From the NCBI RefSeq assembly GCF_002099425.1, contig NW_018344009.1, forward strand, positions 1,856,001 to 1,920,000: a stretch of 64,000 nt of DNA, given 5' to 3'. The notes below the pieces were generated by a model. That model searched no databases and was not told where the DNA came from. It was given only the letters and a program-made list of their open reading frames with translations. Positions 1-11,205 of this stretch are shown piece after piece. Each line of letters starts with the position of its first letter. The first letter of the stretch is position 1. The stretch comes from Phascolarctos cinereus. Lineage: Eukaryota > Chordata > Mammalia > Diprotodontia > Phascolarctidae. A program made the position numbers and the translations under genes.

Positions 1-204
1 ACTTCAATGTCATGCAGTATCCTATGAGCCTTGGTCCTCCACCTCATCACTGCCTCCTGCCCCTCTGATTGAAGGGTGGAGCCATGAACTCTAAGCCTGC
101 ATTTAAGGGGGAGCTCATCTCTCACCTGGCTGCCCTGCTCTGGAAGAAGCCTCCCCTTCTCCACCCTCCCCCTGCTCTCTTTCCCCATCCCGTTTCTTGA
201 GGAT
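1..204. other. Unassigned non-coding DNA
   Basis: Moderately GC-rich single-copy-looking sequence with no repeat family or gene recognised. Confidence 0.5.
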
Positions 205-300
205 AAGAACTTCTTTTTTTTTTTTGTATTTGTATTTGTATCCACAACACTTAGCACAGTGCCAGGCACATCATAGGTGCTTACTTCATGTTTACTGACT
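205..300 (+). mobile_element. L2 LINE 3' end fragment
   Basis: TATTTGTATCCACAACACTTAGCACAGTGCC followed in the same order by a ...CAGGCACATCATAGGTGCTTA block matches the L2 3' terminus, whose consensus reads AGCACAGTGCCTGGCACATA. Preceded by a T-run. Confidence 0.7.
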
Positions 301-429
301 AATATTATTGACATGGTCCACATAGCTGATCCTCAATCTGCTCTTGGCTCAATGGATTCCTCCTTTCCTACAATTTACTTCCTCCTCGTCTTAGAGCTCA
401 AAATCCTCCTCCTCCTTCTAGGCTTAGCT

Positions 430-690
430 CAAGCCTTAGCCCCTTCCAAAAGGCTTCCCAATTCCTCCCCCAACTGAGCTGTGCATTCTCATCCTTCAGT
501 TTGCCTGGAGTACTCTCTCCAGTCTTCTCCTTTACCTCTGGGTCATACTACTCTGCTAACCTATAGTATATTTCTATACACGTGCAGACCCATGTAAAGG
601 TCCTGATGGGAGTCACCGAGTTGTTCTTGTCTTCCCATCCTCTGGTACATAGTAGGCATTTAATAAATGTTTGCCTAATTATTCAGTCAA
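430..690 (+). mobile_element. L2 LINE 3' fragment
   Basis: AAAAGGCTTCCCAATTCC resembles the L2 segment CAGGAAGCCTTCCCTGATT, and the copy ends GGTACATAGTAGGCATTTAA then TAAATGTTTG, the L2 3' terminus. Confidence 0.65.
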
Positions 691-937
691 AAAGGAATTA
701 TTACATGCTTGCCATGGGCCAGGCACTGTGGTGGGCCATTATTATAAGACCTTCTCCACCATTAAATTTGTAACATGCTTAGGAGACAAAACTTGAATGT
801 GGAAAGCCCAAGACTGTGTAGACCAAAAACTGAGAGGTCTGAATGCTTCCAGGTATAGGAGCTAGGAGGAGGAAGAGATCATCACTGCGGGCTGAGGAAA
901 TCAGGGATGGCTTGCTAAAAAAAGAGGACCTTATTTA

Positions 938-938
<1 letters not shown>
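691..938. other. Unassigned non-coding DNA with a short antisense L2-like motif
   Basis: GGGCCAGGCACTGTGG near 717 looks like an antisense L2 end. The rest has no recognisable feature. Confidence 0.4.
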
Positions 939-984
<46 letters not shown>

Positions 985-998
985 TCACTCACTCACTC
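938..998. repeat. Microsatellite (AC)n followed by (TCAC)n
   Basis: About 21 AC units run directly into four TCAC units, a compound dinucleotide-tetranucleotide tract. Confidence 0.95.
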
Positions 999-1237
999 TG
1001 AACAAAACGTACCCAGCATCCACCAGATACAATCACTGTATAAACTTCAAGTCAATAACAGTCAGTCATCAGCCTCAGCACTGTAACAAGGGCCAGGTAG
1101 GCAGAGCTTTGGCCCAGGGTACCAGAATTTGGAGTACCTGTACTTTGTGGAAGCTGCCACATGGTGACTACCTCTACTTGTTGGCTGTGCCCCGAGAGGA
1201 GCTCCTCTCTACCCCCACCCCAGCTCACTCCCTCAGA

Positions 1238-1345
1238 GACTGACCTCAATCAATCAACAACCATTCCTGAAGTACCTACCTTGTTCAGGCCACTTTCTAG
1301 GTGCTAGATACAAAGACAAAACAAAACAGTCCTTGTCTTCAAGGT
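1238..1345 (-). mobile_element. L2 3' end, antisense
   Basis: CAATCAATCAACAACCATTC, a decayed GTGCCAGGCACT region and CAAAGACAAAACAAAACAG follow the order of an antisense L2 3' end. Confidence 0.6.
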
Positions 1346-1535
1346 GGCATGGTGGAAAAAGCAATGGATTTGGAGTCAGAGGAGGCAGGTTCAAATCTCC
1401 CCTCTGCCATTCACTACCTTTGTGGTGTTGAACAAATCATGGCACCTCCTTAAGCCTCAGTTTCCTAATCTGTAAAATGAGGGGGTTGGTCTGGATGGCT
1501 CAAGGGCTCTGTCTGGCTCTACATCTATGATCCTT
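1343..1535 (+). mobile_element. MIR-like SINE
   Basis: Head GGCATGGTGGAAAAAGCAAT, GGAGTCAGAGGAGG, AAGCCTCAGTTTCCTAATCT and TGTAAAATGAGGGGG, ending CTACATCTATGATCC. This is the canonical MIR-type order. Confidence 0.85.
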
Positions 1536-1984
1536 TCACCATTCTGTCAGCATCACCCAAGTGTTCTGGGGTCTCTATTTCCTTCCAAAGGGTAGTCACC
1601 CTCCCAAAGGATCTCTTCCATACTGGACCTTGTGTCCAGTGATTTCAGGTCTCTCCCCATACCCTCCCCTTTTCCCAGCTGAATTTCTCTTTCAACATCG
1701 ATTTGGGGGTGCTTTTTGTCCTCCTTGCCCCAGAGCCAGGGGACCAGCATTGCTATTTTGGGTTTGACTCTTTTCAGCCAAGTAATCTCCAGGCCAGATG
1801 CCTCAGCTGAATTGTCACTCCTTCCCCTTCTCCCTTCTCCCTGGGATGAGGGTCTCCCAGGCCATTGTGTCTTGGATAGGGAATGTGGACAGAGGTCTCA
1901 GGATGTCTATTATATTTGCCCCAGGTTGAGAAGAAGAGAGCTGAGCATGGGAGTAGGTCCTAGGATCCTAGCATATTAAAATCA
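1536..1984. other. Unassigned single-copy-looking DNA
   Basis: No repeat or gene recognised. Short open frames on both strands have no recognisable product and no splice context. Confidence 0.5.
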
Positions 1985-2245
1985 TATCTCTGGAGCTGGG
2001 ACCTCATCCAGTCTAACCCCCTCATTTAATAACAGAATAATAGCTAACATTTATATAGCACTTACTATGTGTCAGGTACTGTGCTAAGCACTTTCTAATT
2101 ATTACCACATTTAATCCTCACAATGACTCTGAGAGATTAGATACTATTGTTATCCCCATTTTGTAGATGAGGAAACAGACCTAAAAGGGTTGATGGACTT
2201 GCCCAAAGTCACACAGCTAATACGTTTCAGAAGGAGATTAGGTTT
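1985..2245 (-). mobile_element. CORE-SINE inside a THER1-like fragment
   Basis: CTGGAGCTGGGACCTCATCC is the head of the THER1-like family. It is interrupted by an antisense MIR-type body with TAGCTAACATTTATATAGCA, TTTTGTAGATGAGGAAACAG and GCCCAAAGTCACACAGCTAA. Confidence 0.7.
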
Positions 2246-2504
2246 GGGAAGATCTAGAGAGGAAAAAATAAAAGGAAGGACAGTTGCAAAGATAAAAGTT
2301 TTGAAAACTGTCGGGGGGGGGGTGGAGTGGAAGATTCTGATTCTCTTTTAGGGCTGTCATCTAGGGGGTTTTGCATCAGGCAGGAGATTGGACTAGATGA
2401 CCCTCTTATTCTTATGAAGATCCCGTCCCTACCCCTAAGGGTTTTACAGTCAGGCTGTGGAAACCTAAGAGATACAAAGACCCATAATTTGTTGGAATAG
2501 AGCG

Positions 2505-2705
2505 AACACCAGTGGAGGAGCCAAAAAACCTGGGTTCAGGTCACTTATAGTCATGAGCCTTTGAGCAGGTCATTTCACTGCTCCAATACTAAATTTCCTA
2601 ATCTGTAAAATGAGATAATATCCATGGTGCTGACCTCACAGGGCTGTTGAGTTGTAAAGACCAAATGAAAGAAGGTGCTTTGGAAACTGTAAGCTTTAAG
2701 AATGT
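2505..2705 (+). mobile_element. MIR-like SINE
   Basis: TTTCCTAATCTGTAAAATGAG, GACCTCACAGGGCTGTTGAG and a tail GTGCTTTGGAAACTGTAAGC mark a nearly complete MIR-type copy. Confidence 0.8.
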
Positions 2706-2779
2706 AAAGGATTCTTACTATTTAAACAGACCAGGGGTACAGACAGTGAGGACTGCTGGAGGTTAGGGCAGGGAGAAAT

Positions 2780-3240
2780 CCCAGAGGCACTGGAGGGAGT
2801 AGAAAGAGAAATGGATTTGGATGACCTTTGTTATTGTTCAATTGTTTCAATCATGACTGACTCTTAGTGACTCCATTTGAGGTTTTCTTTGCAAAGATAC
2901 TGGAGTGGTTTGCCATTTTCTTCTCCAGCTCATTTTACAGATGAGAAAACTGAGGCAAACAGATGAAGTGACTTGCCCAGAGTCACCCAGCTAGTAAGTG
3001 TCTGAGGCCAGATTTGAACTCACAAAGATTAGTCCTCCTAGATTCAGGCCCAGTGCTCTATCTACTGAGCCACCTAACTGTCTGAGTTAAGATTTAAGCT
3101 ATGCTCCTTGCTAACCATGTAGCTTTTGTTAAATCACTCAACCTCTCTGGGCCTCAGTTTCCTCACCTGTAAAATGAGGGGTTAGGACTAGATGAATACA
3201 AGGTCTCTTCTAGCTCTAAATCCATTGGCCTGTGATCATA
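2780..3240 (+). mobile_element. MIR-like SINE split by a later SINE
   Basis: The left piece (AGAAAGAGAAATGGATTTGG) and the right piece (CTCTCTGGGCCTCAGTTTCC, TGTAAAATGAGGGGTTAGGA) belong to one MIR-type element interrupted at about 2828-3085. Confidence 0.65.
2828..3085 (-). mobile_element. RTE-tailed SINE, near complete
   Basis: Read on the minus strand it has the tRNA-like head and core, then a tail recognisable on the + strand as TTGTTATTGTTCAATTGTTT, ACTGGAGTGGTTTGCCATTT and CTCCAGCTCATTTTACAGAT. The tail matches the 3' end of an RTE-type LINE, the presumed mobilising partner. Confidence 0.85.
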
Positions 3241-3244
3241 GGGT

Positions 3245-3660
3245 TGAGATAATGAAGGAAAGCTTCCTGGACCTTGAAGGATAGCAAGGACCTGAAGCAG
3301 CAGGAAGAAAAGCAGAAGGTCACGTCAGACAGAAAAGATGCTGAGGCAGGAATGAACATGGCTTGGGCAGGTGATAATAAGGAGAACAACCTGGCTGGAG
3401 AAGAGGGTGTGTGCAGGGGCGTAGCAGGCTATGAGCTTGGAAAGTTAGACTGGCACCACTTTGTGGAAGGCTTTGAATGCCAAGTTAAGGAATTGGAATT
3501 CAGTTTTCTCGGACCATCTTCATGCACCCCCTTACCCAATGGGTAGCCAGTCTAGAACAAATAAAGAGTTTTGAGGCCAAAAGTGATGTTAGGAAGAGTA
3601 ATCTGGCATTAGTATGCAAGATGTATTGGGAGAGAATTTGGAGATTAATGGGGGAGGGGG
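3245..3660 (-). mobile_element. L2 LINE internal/3' region, antisense
   Basis: GAAGGCTTTGAATGCCAAGT, GGGTAGCCAGTCTAGAACAA and GGAAGAGTAATCTGGCATTA follow the antisense L2 order seen more clearly at 53440-53900. Its short open frames are repeat-derived. Confidence 0.7.
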
Positions 3661-3669
3661 GTGTCGGAA

Positions 3670-3810
3670 AGGATAAAACCTTAGGATCTGTAGCTGGGAG
3701 GGACCTTAGACATGTTCTAGCCTAACTATTTCATCTCACAGAGGACAGTAAGTCCCAGAGAAGCTTAGGGATTTGCCCAAGATTACACAGCTGTTATCAG
3801 AGCTGGACAA
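3670..3810 (-). mobile_element. THER1-like SINE
   Basis: GTAGCTGGGAGGGACCTTAG then CAAGATTACACAGCTG: the GGAAGGGACCTTAG head joined to a MIR-type core. Confidence 0.7.
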
Positions 3811-4084
3811 GTTGGCTTGGCTTCTTAGAGGACTTTAGGATTAACCCTTTCTCCACGGACCTGTCAGCCTGTAGTTCCACCTCCTGACCTCTTCCTCCCC
3901 ACAACCAGCCCAGACTCTCTGCAGCTGTTGTCCTTCCCCTCCCCTCCTCTCCCCACTTCACCCCACCCCTACCCTGGGGGTCAGAACAGAGCCTCCTTCT
4001 CTGTTGGGAAAAGCCAGACTTATAAGGAGCTCTCCAACAGCACCAGGCCACACACTCCCCCCTGCCCAAAAAAGCCTACACACC
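3811..4084. other. GC-rich unassigned DNA
   Basis: Pyrimidine-rich stretch with several C-runs. No repeat or gene recognised. Confidence 0.4.
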
Positions 4085-4332
4085 AGAAATAATTTGTATA
4101 GAACTTTATGGTTTGCAAAACCCTTTACAAATATTATCTCATCTTATTCTCAGAACAACTCTGAGGTTCTATTATTATCTTCATTTTACAGAGGGGAAAA
4201 CTGAGGCAGGCAGAATTTAAGTGACTTTACCAGGGTAGAACAGCGCTAGCTGTATCTGAGGCTGGATTTGAATTTAGGTCTTCCTACCTGCAGGGATGGA
4301 GCTCTATCCACTGCCTCACCTAGCTGCCTCTA
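4085..4332 (-). mobile_element. CORE-SINE, near complete
   Basis: AACCCTTTACAAATATTATC, TCATTTTACAGAGGGGAAAA, TGAGGCTGGATTTGAATTTA and a CACCTAGCTGCCTC end, which is the antisense SINE head. Confidence 0.85.
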
Positions 4333-4604
4333 AATGACCTGAATGTGTCATCAAGTCAAACCCTGCTGCCTCTGAAGCCTCACTGAAATCATTCCAGAGC
4401 TATCATTCCACCCTGGCTCCTCTCCCTCACTCCATTTTGCTTTCACAGAATCTTAGGGGTGGAAGGGACCTCAGAGAACCCACTGAAAGTTATCTTTCAG
4501 CTCTTCTTAGCCTGACAGAACTAGCTCCTTGTCAACCCACTGAAGCCCCTCAGGCTCAATTGGGTTGAGGAATACGGAAATTTTAACAGGAATATCCAGA
4601 GTAC

Positions 4605-4750
4605 TGGAAAGCATGGTGCAGTGAAAAGAGAACTGGATTTTGATTAAGAAAATCTAATGTTAAGGTCCAGCTCTGCCATTTACTAGCCTCAGTTTACCCA
4701 TCTGTGAAATGAGTGAATTGAACTAGATGATCTCTAGAGTACCTTCCAGC
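4605..4750 (+). mobile_element. MIR-like SINE truncated by the L1 insertion
   Basis: GCATGGTGCAGTGAAAAGAG, GCCTCAGTTTACCCATCTG and TGAACTAGATGATCTCTAGA. The expected end after CCTTCCAGC is replaced by the L1 T-run. Confidence 0.75.
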
Positions 4751-7700
4751 TTTTTTTTTCCCAATTTTTAACATTTTTATTTAAACTGTTGAGTTCCAAA
4801 TTCTATCCCTCTCTCCCTCTCCTCCCCCCTTCCTGAGATGGTAAGCAATCAGATATAGGCTATACATGTGAAATTATGTAAAACATTTCCATATTAGTCA
4901 TTTCGAACAAGAAGACTCAAGAGGAAAAAAAAAAGAAAGAAAGTGAAAAATAGCGTGCTTCAGTCTGCATTCAATCACTATCAGTCCTTTCTCTGGAGGT
5001 GGAAAGTATCCTTCATCCTCAGTGCTTTGGGCTTGTCTTGGATCATTTTATTGCTGAGGATGACTAAATAGTTCTTCATCGAACAATGCTGTTGTTACTG
5101 TGCACAACATTCTCCTGTTTCTGTTCACCTTACTATGTATCAGTTCATGTAAATTTTTCCAGGTTTTCCTGAAATCATCCTGCTTGTCATTCCTTATAGT
5201 GTAATAATATTCCATTACAATCATATGCCATTCTCCAATTGATGGATATCCCTTTGATTTCCAATTCTTAGCCACCACAAAAAGAGCTGCTATAAATATT
5301 TTCATACAAATAGGTCCTTCCCCCTTTTTTGGATGTCTTTGTGACATAGACCTAGCAGTGATATTGCCGGATTGAAGGGGATGCACAGTTTTATAGCCCT
5401 TTGGGCATAGTTCCAATTTGCTCTCCAAAATAGTTCAATCAGTCTACAACTCCACCAACAATGCATTAGTGTTCCAGTTTTCCCACATCCCCTCCAACAT
5501 CCAACATTTTCTTTTTTTTTGTCATATTAGCCATGCTGATAAGTGTGAGGTGTTACCTCAGAGTTATTTTAATTTGCATTTCTCTAATCAATAGTGATTT
5601 AGAGCATTTTTTTCATATGACTATAGATAGCTTTGATTTCTTTGTCTGAAAACTGCCTGTTCATATCCTTTGACCATTTATCAATTAAGGAATGGGTTGT
5701 ATTTTTATGAATTTGACTCTGTTCTCTATATATTTGAGAAATGAAGCCTTTATCAGAAATATTTGTTGCAAAAAAAGAATTTCCCCAGTTTTCTGCTTTC
5801 CTCATAATTTTGGTTGCATTGGTTTTGTTTGTTAAAAATTTTTAAATTTTATATAACAGAAATTATCTATTTTAAATTTTGTGATGCTCTCTATATCTTC
5901 TTCAGTCCTAAATTAGTCCTAAATTCTTCCCTTATCCATAAATCTGATAGATAAACTATTCCATGCTCTCCTAATTTGCTTATGGTATCACCCTTTAGGT
6001 GTAAATCACGTGCCCATTTTGACTTCATATTGGTTTATGGTGTGAGATGTTAGTCTATATCTAGTTTCTGCCATACAATTTTCCAGTTTTCCCAGAAGTT
6101 TCTGTCAATTAATGAGTTTTTTCCCCAAAAAGCTTGGATTTGGGGGTTTATCATATATCAGATTACTATGGTCATTTACTGTAATGTAATTTGTACCTAA
6201 TCTATTCCAAATGTTTCTTAGCCAGTACCAGATTGTTTTGATAATTACTGCTTTATAATAAAGTTTGAGATGTGGCATGGCAAGACCACCTTCTTTCACA
6301 TTTTTTTTCATTGATTCCCTTAATATCCTTGAGCTTTTGTTCTTCCAAATGAAATTTGTTATTATTTTTTCTAGTTCTATAAAAAAAAAAGTTGTAGTTT
6401 GATTGGCATGGCACTGAATAAATAGATTAATTTAGGTAGAACTGTCATTTGATTATATTGGATTGGCCTATTGATGAGCAATTAATATTTTTCCAATTGT
6501 TTAGATCTGACTTTATTTGTGTGAAAAGTGTTTTTTAGTTGTGTTTATATAGTTCCTGGGTTTGTCTTGGCAGGTAGACTCCCAAGTATTTTACATTGTC
6601 TGCAGTTATTTTAAATGGAATTTATCTTTCTATCTCTTGCTGCTGGACTTTGTTGATAATATATAGAAATGCTGATGAATCATGTGGGTTTATTTTGTAT
6701 CCTGCAACTTTGCTAAAGTTGCTAATAATTCCAAGTAGTTTTTTTAGTTGATTCTCTAGGATTTTCTAACATCATATCATCTGCAAAGAGTGATAGTTTT
6801 GTTTCCTCATTGCCTATTCTAATTCCTTTCACTTCTTTTTCTTCTCTTATTGCTGTACTAACATTTCTAGTACAATATAAAATAAGAGAGGTGATAATGG
6901 GCATCCTTGCTTTATCCTTGATTGTACTGGGATAGCTTATCCCCACTACAGATAAGGTCTGCCGATGGTTTTAGATAAATATTACTTATCATTTTAGGGT
7001 AAGCTCCATTTATTCCTATGCTCTCTGGTGTTTTTAATAGGAATAGGTACTGTATTTTCTCAAAGGCTTTTTCTGCTTCTATTAAGATAATCATGTGATT
7101 TCTGTTGATTTTGTTATTGATATGCTCAATTATGCTGATCGTTTTCCTAATATTGAACTAGTCCTGCATTCCTGGTATAAATTCCATCTGGTCATAGTGT
7201 ATGATCCTTGTGATATATTGCTGTGATCTCTTTGCTGGTATTTTATTTAAAATTTTTCCTCAATATTCATTAGGGAAATTGGTATATAACTTTGACGATT
7301 TTTTTTAGGAAGTTCATTGATGGCTTGTTCAACTTCTTTTTCTAAGATTGGGTTATTTAAGTATTTTATTTCTTCTTCTGTTAATCTGGGTAATTTATAT
7401 TTTTGTAGATATTCATCCATTTCATTTAGATTGTCAAATTTATTGGCATATAATTGGGCAAAATAGCACCTAACAATTGTCTTAATTTCCTCTTTATTGG
7501 TGGTGAATTCACTTCTTTCATTTTTGATACTAGTAATTTGGTTTTCTTCTATCCTTTTTTTAATCAAATTAACCAATGGTTTATTGATTTTATTGGTTTT
7601 TTTTCATAAAACTAACTTCTAGTTTTATTAGTTTGGTGGTTTTCTTACTTTCAATTTTATGTATCTCTTCTTTGATTTTCAGGATTTCCAATTTGATGTT

Positions 7701-9435
7701 TAATTGGAAATTTTTAATTTGTTCTTTTTCTAGTTTTTTTTTTAGTTGCATACCCAATTCGCTGATCTGCTTTTTCTCTATTTTATTGATGTAAGTGAGT
7801 AGAGATATAAATTTTCCCCTAAGTACCACTTTGGCTGCATCCAATAAATTTTGGTATATTGTCTCATTGTTGTCATTTTCTTTAACGAAATCATCAATTG
7901 TTTCTATGATTTGTTCTTTGACCCACTGTTTTTTAGTATTAGATTAATTTTCAATTAATTTCTAATCTCTCTTTCCATTATCCATTATTGAATATAATTT
8001 TTTATTGCATTATGATCTGAAAAGGATACATTTACCATTTCTGCTTTCCTGCATTTGGTTGTGAAGTTTTATGTCCTAATAGGTGTAGGTGCCATGTACT
8101 GCTGAGAAAAAAAGTGTATCCTTTCCATTCCTGTTCAGTTTTCTCTAGAGATCTATCATATCTAACTTTTACAGAATTTCATTCACCTACTTAACTTCTT
8201 TCTTGTTTGTTTCTAGGTTGGATTTATCTAGTTCTGAGAGGGGAAAGTTGAGGTCCCCCAGTGGCATAATAGATTCTGCTCTAACCCCTTACCTTTACCC
8301 TGTGTGTATCTCTCTGCTTCGAATGGGTTTCTTACAAACAACATGCTGTAGGATTCTGGTTTTTAATCTATTCTCCTATCTGCTTCTATTTATGGGTGAG
8401 TTCATCCCATTCATATTTATAGTTATGATAAAAATGTATTTCACTCCATGCTATTTTTCTCTTGTTTATCCCCCTCTCTCTTACCCCTCACCATTTCCCT
8501 CCTCACAAATGCTTTACTTCTGATTACTGCCTTCCCCAGTATACCCTCCCTTTTATCAGTCACCCCTCTCCCTTCTATTATCCCCATCCCTTTTTTACTT
8601 CCTTATAAGGTAAGATAGATCCTAATATCCAACTGGGTGTGTATGCTATTCCCTCTGTGAGCCAATTTTGATAAGAGTATGATTTAAGCTTTGCCCACCA
8701 CAACCCTCTATCTCCCCCTCCGTTATAATAGCTCTTTTATGCCTCTTTTATGTCAGATAATTGACTCCATGCAATCTCTCTCTTACTTCTTCTTCCAGGG
8801 CAATTTTCTTCTCACTCCTTTATTTTGTTTTTTGGGGCATCATGCTATCAAAGTCACCTTATGTCCATACCCTCTGCTTATATATACTCCTTCTAATTGC
8901 TCTTATAGTTATAAAGTTGTTAGGAGTTACAAATATCTTGCCACATAGAAATATAAACAGTTTAAACTTATTAAATTTCTTATGTTTTCTCTTTCTTGTT
9001 TCTTTTTTACCCTTTTATGTTTCCCTTGAGTCTTGTATTTGAAAGTCAAATTTTTTATTCAGCTCTGGTCTTTTAATTAGAAATGTTTAAAAGTCCTCTA
9101 TTTCATTAAATATCCATTTTCCCCAAAAAAGATTATATTCAATTTTGCTGGGTACGTTGTAATAATAAATCCTTTGCCTTCCAGTATATCATATTACAAG
9201 TCCTCTGGTTCTTTAATGTGGAAGCTACCAAATCCTGTGTAATTCTGACTGTAGCTCCACAATATTTGAACTGTTTCTTTTTAACTGCTTTCAATTCTTT
9301 CTCCTTGATCTGTGAGCTCTGGAATTTGGTTATAATGTTCCTGGGAGGTTTTAGCTGGTGATTGGTGGATTCTTTCAATTTCTATTTCGCCCTTTGGTTC
9401 TAACATATTAGGGCAGTTTTCTTTGATAATTTCTT

Positions 9436-9590
9436 TTTTTTTTTAATTTTTAGGCAATTGGATTTAAGTGACTTGCCCAGGGTCACACAGCTAGTAAGTA
9501 TCAAGTGTTTGGTCTGAGGCCAGATTTGAACTCAGGTCCTCCTGACTTCAGGGCCAATGTTCTATCCATTGGGCCACCTAGCTGCCCCCT
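9436..9590 (-). mobile_element. tRNA-derived SINE inside the L1
   Basis: Antisense copy ending GGGCCACCTAGCTGCCCC (the element's 5' head) with a T-rich 3' tail. ATAATTTCTT is repeated exactly at 9426-9435 and 9591-9600, giving the target-site duplication. Confidence 0.92.
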
Positions 9591-10429
9591 ATAATTTCTT
9601 GAAAGATGTTGTCCAGGCCTTTTTTTCTATCATGGCTTTCAAGTAGTCCAATAATTCTTATATTATCTCTCCTGGATCTATTTTCTAGATCAGTTATTTT
9701 TCCAATGAGAAATTTCACATTTTCTTCTACTTTTTTTTACTTTTTTATTGTGTTTTATCATATCTTGATGTATCATAGAGTCCTTATTTTCCTCTTGTTC
9801 AATTCTAACTTTTAAGGAATTATTTTCTTCAGTGGGCTTTTGTACTTCCTTTTCCATTTGGCCGATTCTATTTTTTAGGTAATTATTTTCCTCAGCAAAT
9901 TTTTGTATCTTTTCCCATGCTATTGACTATTTTTTCATGGATTCTCTTGCATTACTCTCATTTCTTTTCCCAATTTTTCTTCTACTTCTCTAATTTGCTT
10001 TTTAAATTCCTTTTTAAGTTCTTCTAGGAATTCTTTTTGGGACTGAGACTGAGTTACATTTTTCTCTGAGGCTTCACATGTAACCCTTTTGATACTATTG
10101 TCCTCTTCTAAGTTTATGCCTTAATCCTCCCTATTACCACAGTAACTTTCTGTAGTTGAGCTCTTTTTTTTTGTTTTTTGCTCATTTATTCCTGCCCTTT
10201 TTGTGATTTGGTGTTGTTACGTGAGAGTTGGGCTCTGGTCCTGCACTATTCCAAGCTTTTTGTGCTGGGTCTCTGGGCTTTTCCCTGGGCTTCAGGGCTT
10301 AGCTGCTTATTTTCTCTGGAGGATAGGCTTCCCTTCTGACTTATACTGGGGGGGGGGCCTCAAAGTTGGCCTCCCATGGGCGTGGGGTTTAGCTGCTGGC
10401 CTGCTCCAGGGGTGGGGCCTTGCTGTTAG

Positions 10430-10443
10430 GTTGCTATGGAAAC
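10430..10443. promoter_or_regulatory. RFX X-box-like palindrome, copy 1
   Basis: GTTGCTATGGAAAC differs at one base from the X-box half-site pairing GTTGCCATGGAAAC. It lies in the L1 5' UTR. Binding is inferred, not shown. Confidence 0.45.
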
Positions 10444-10519
10444 AGGGCCTCTCTGCCAGCAGGCCCTGGAGGAGTAATTTTGTTCCTGATCTGCCCAAAG
10501 GGTGGGGCCCTGCTGCTGG

Positions 10520-10533
10520 GTTGCTATGGAAAC
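10520..10533. promoter_or_regulatory. RFX X-box-like palindrome, copy 2
   Basis: Identical 14-mer to copy 1, exactly 90 bases downstream, conserved while the surrounding monomer sequence has drifted. Confidence 0.45.
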
Positions 10534-10950
10534 AAGGTCTCTTTGCTGGTAGGCTCCAGGGGCAGGGTCTACTGTTGGCCAGCTCCCAGACAGGCTTCAC
10601 TACTGGTCAGCAGTGGGGTCAAGGCCTGCTGGTGGCTTGTGCTGGGGGTGGGGTCTCTGGGGTGGGGCCTTGCTGCCCTGCACAGACTGATCACTTGCCT
10701 AGGGGGATGCTAGCTTGTGGGAGGGTGGGGCCTCATTGGTGGATTGCCCTAGGCTTGGAGCCTTGCTGCTATAAGGCTGGTTGCTGCTGCTGATGCTCTT
10801 GGACCTCTTTCCCCTCCTGCCCCAGTGAGACTGACCTTTTCTACTGAGCTGGTACTGCTTCCCTGCTTCTAGAACAGCTCTGAGGTGGTTTTTTTTCTGG
10901 TTGTTTGGAGGGGAATTTGGAAGGGCTTCAGAGGGTTCCTTCCTCACTCT

Positions 10951-10960
10951 GCCATCTTGG
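10951..10960 (-). promoter_or_regulatory. YY1 site at the L1 5' end
   Basis: GCCATCTTGG on the + strand reads CCAAGATGGC in the L1 sense, about 13 bases from its start. YY1 sites at this position direct accurate initiation in other mammalian L1s. Confidence 0.7.
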
Positions 10961-11008
10961 CACTGGAAGACCCCTTCCAACCTTGGAAGTCAATTAATTT
11001 TGAGAAGC

Positions 11009-11205
11009 GTAGAATGCTAGAGCTGGAAGTGACCACAGGAATCATCCTAACTAAGTCTGGCCTTCTCATTTTATAGGTGATGCAACTAAGACCCAGAGGG
11101 AGAAAGTTACTCCCCCAAGGTCACACAATTTGTTAGCGTCAGAGCTGGAATTAGAATCTTGGGCCCCTAACTCCCAATTCGGTGTTTTCTCAACATCCCT
11201 TGTGC
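11009..11205 (-). mobile_element. THER1-like SINE
   Basis: AATGCTAGAGCTGGAAGTGA head, TCATTTTATAGGTGATGCAA and AAGGTCACACAATTTGTTAG body. Confidence 0.75.

Larger units (their letters stand above)
10380..10600 (-). repeat. 90-base monomer repeats in the L1 5' UTR
   Basis: GGTGGGGCC recurs at 10411 and 10501, and GTTGCTATGGAAAC at 10430 and 10520, both exactly 90 bases apart. Partial units extend on both sides. Tandem promoter monomers are known in some mammalian L1 families. The 196-codon open frame here (10203-10793) is a by-product. Confidence 0.8.
4751..10972 (-). mobile_element. Near-full-length L1 LINE (non-LTR retrotransposon), inactive
   Basis: About 6.2 kb on the minus strand. The 3' end is the T-run at 4751. 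ORF2 fragments run from about 8900 down to 5050: an RT piece with AEKAFEKIQ (about 7090), SLFADDMM (about 6800) and the C-terminal GGLAMPHLKLYYKAVIIKTI (about 6280). An ORF1 RNA-binding fragment with KPPRNIITKF lies near 9350, with a coiled-coil-rich region toward 10100. A GC-rich 5' UTR occupies about 10180-10972 and starts with a YY1-type CCAAGATGGC. Flanking CCTTCCAGC/CCTTCCAAC is a likely 9-base target-site duplication with one mismatch. Frames are broken by many stops and shifts and a SINE sits inside ORF1, so the copy is dead. Confidence 0.93.

Noticed and set aside
939-998. CRISPR-like regular spacing in this and other arrays
   Set aside because: Simple microsatellites in vertebrate DNA with no spacers.
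5048-5428. 126-codon frame near the L1 3' end
   Set aside because: It is the L1 ORF2 C-terminal region, not a host gene.
10203-10793. 196-codon tryptophan- and glycine-rich frame
   Set aside because: Lies in the L1 5' UTR monomers and runs opposite to the L1 sense.
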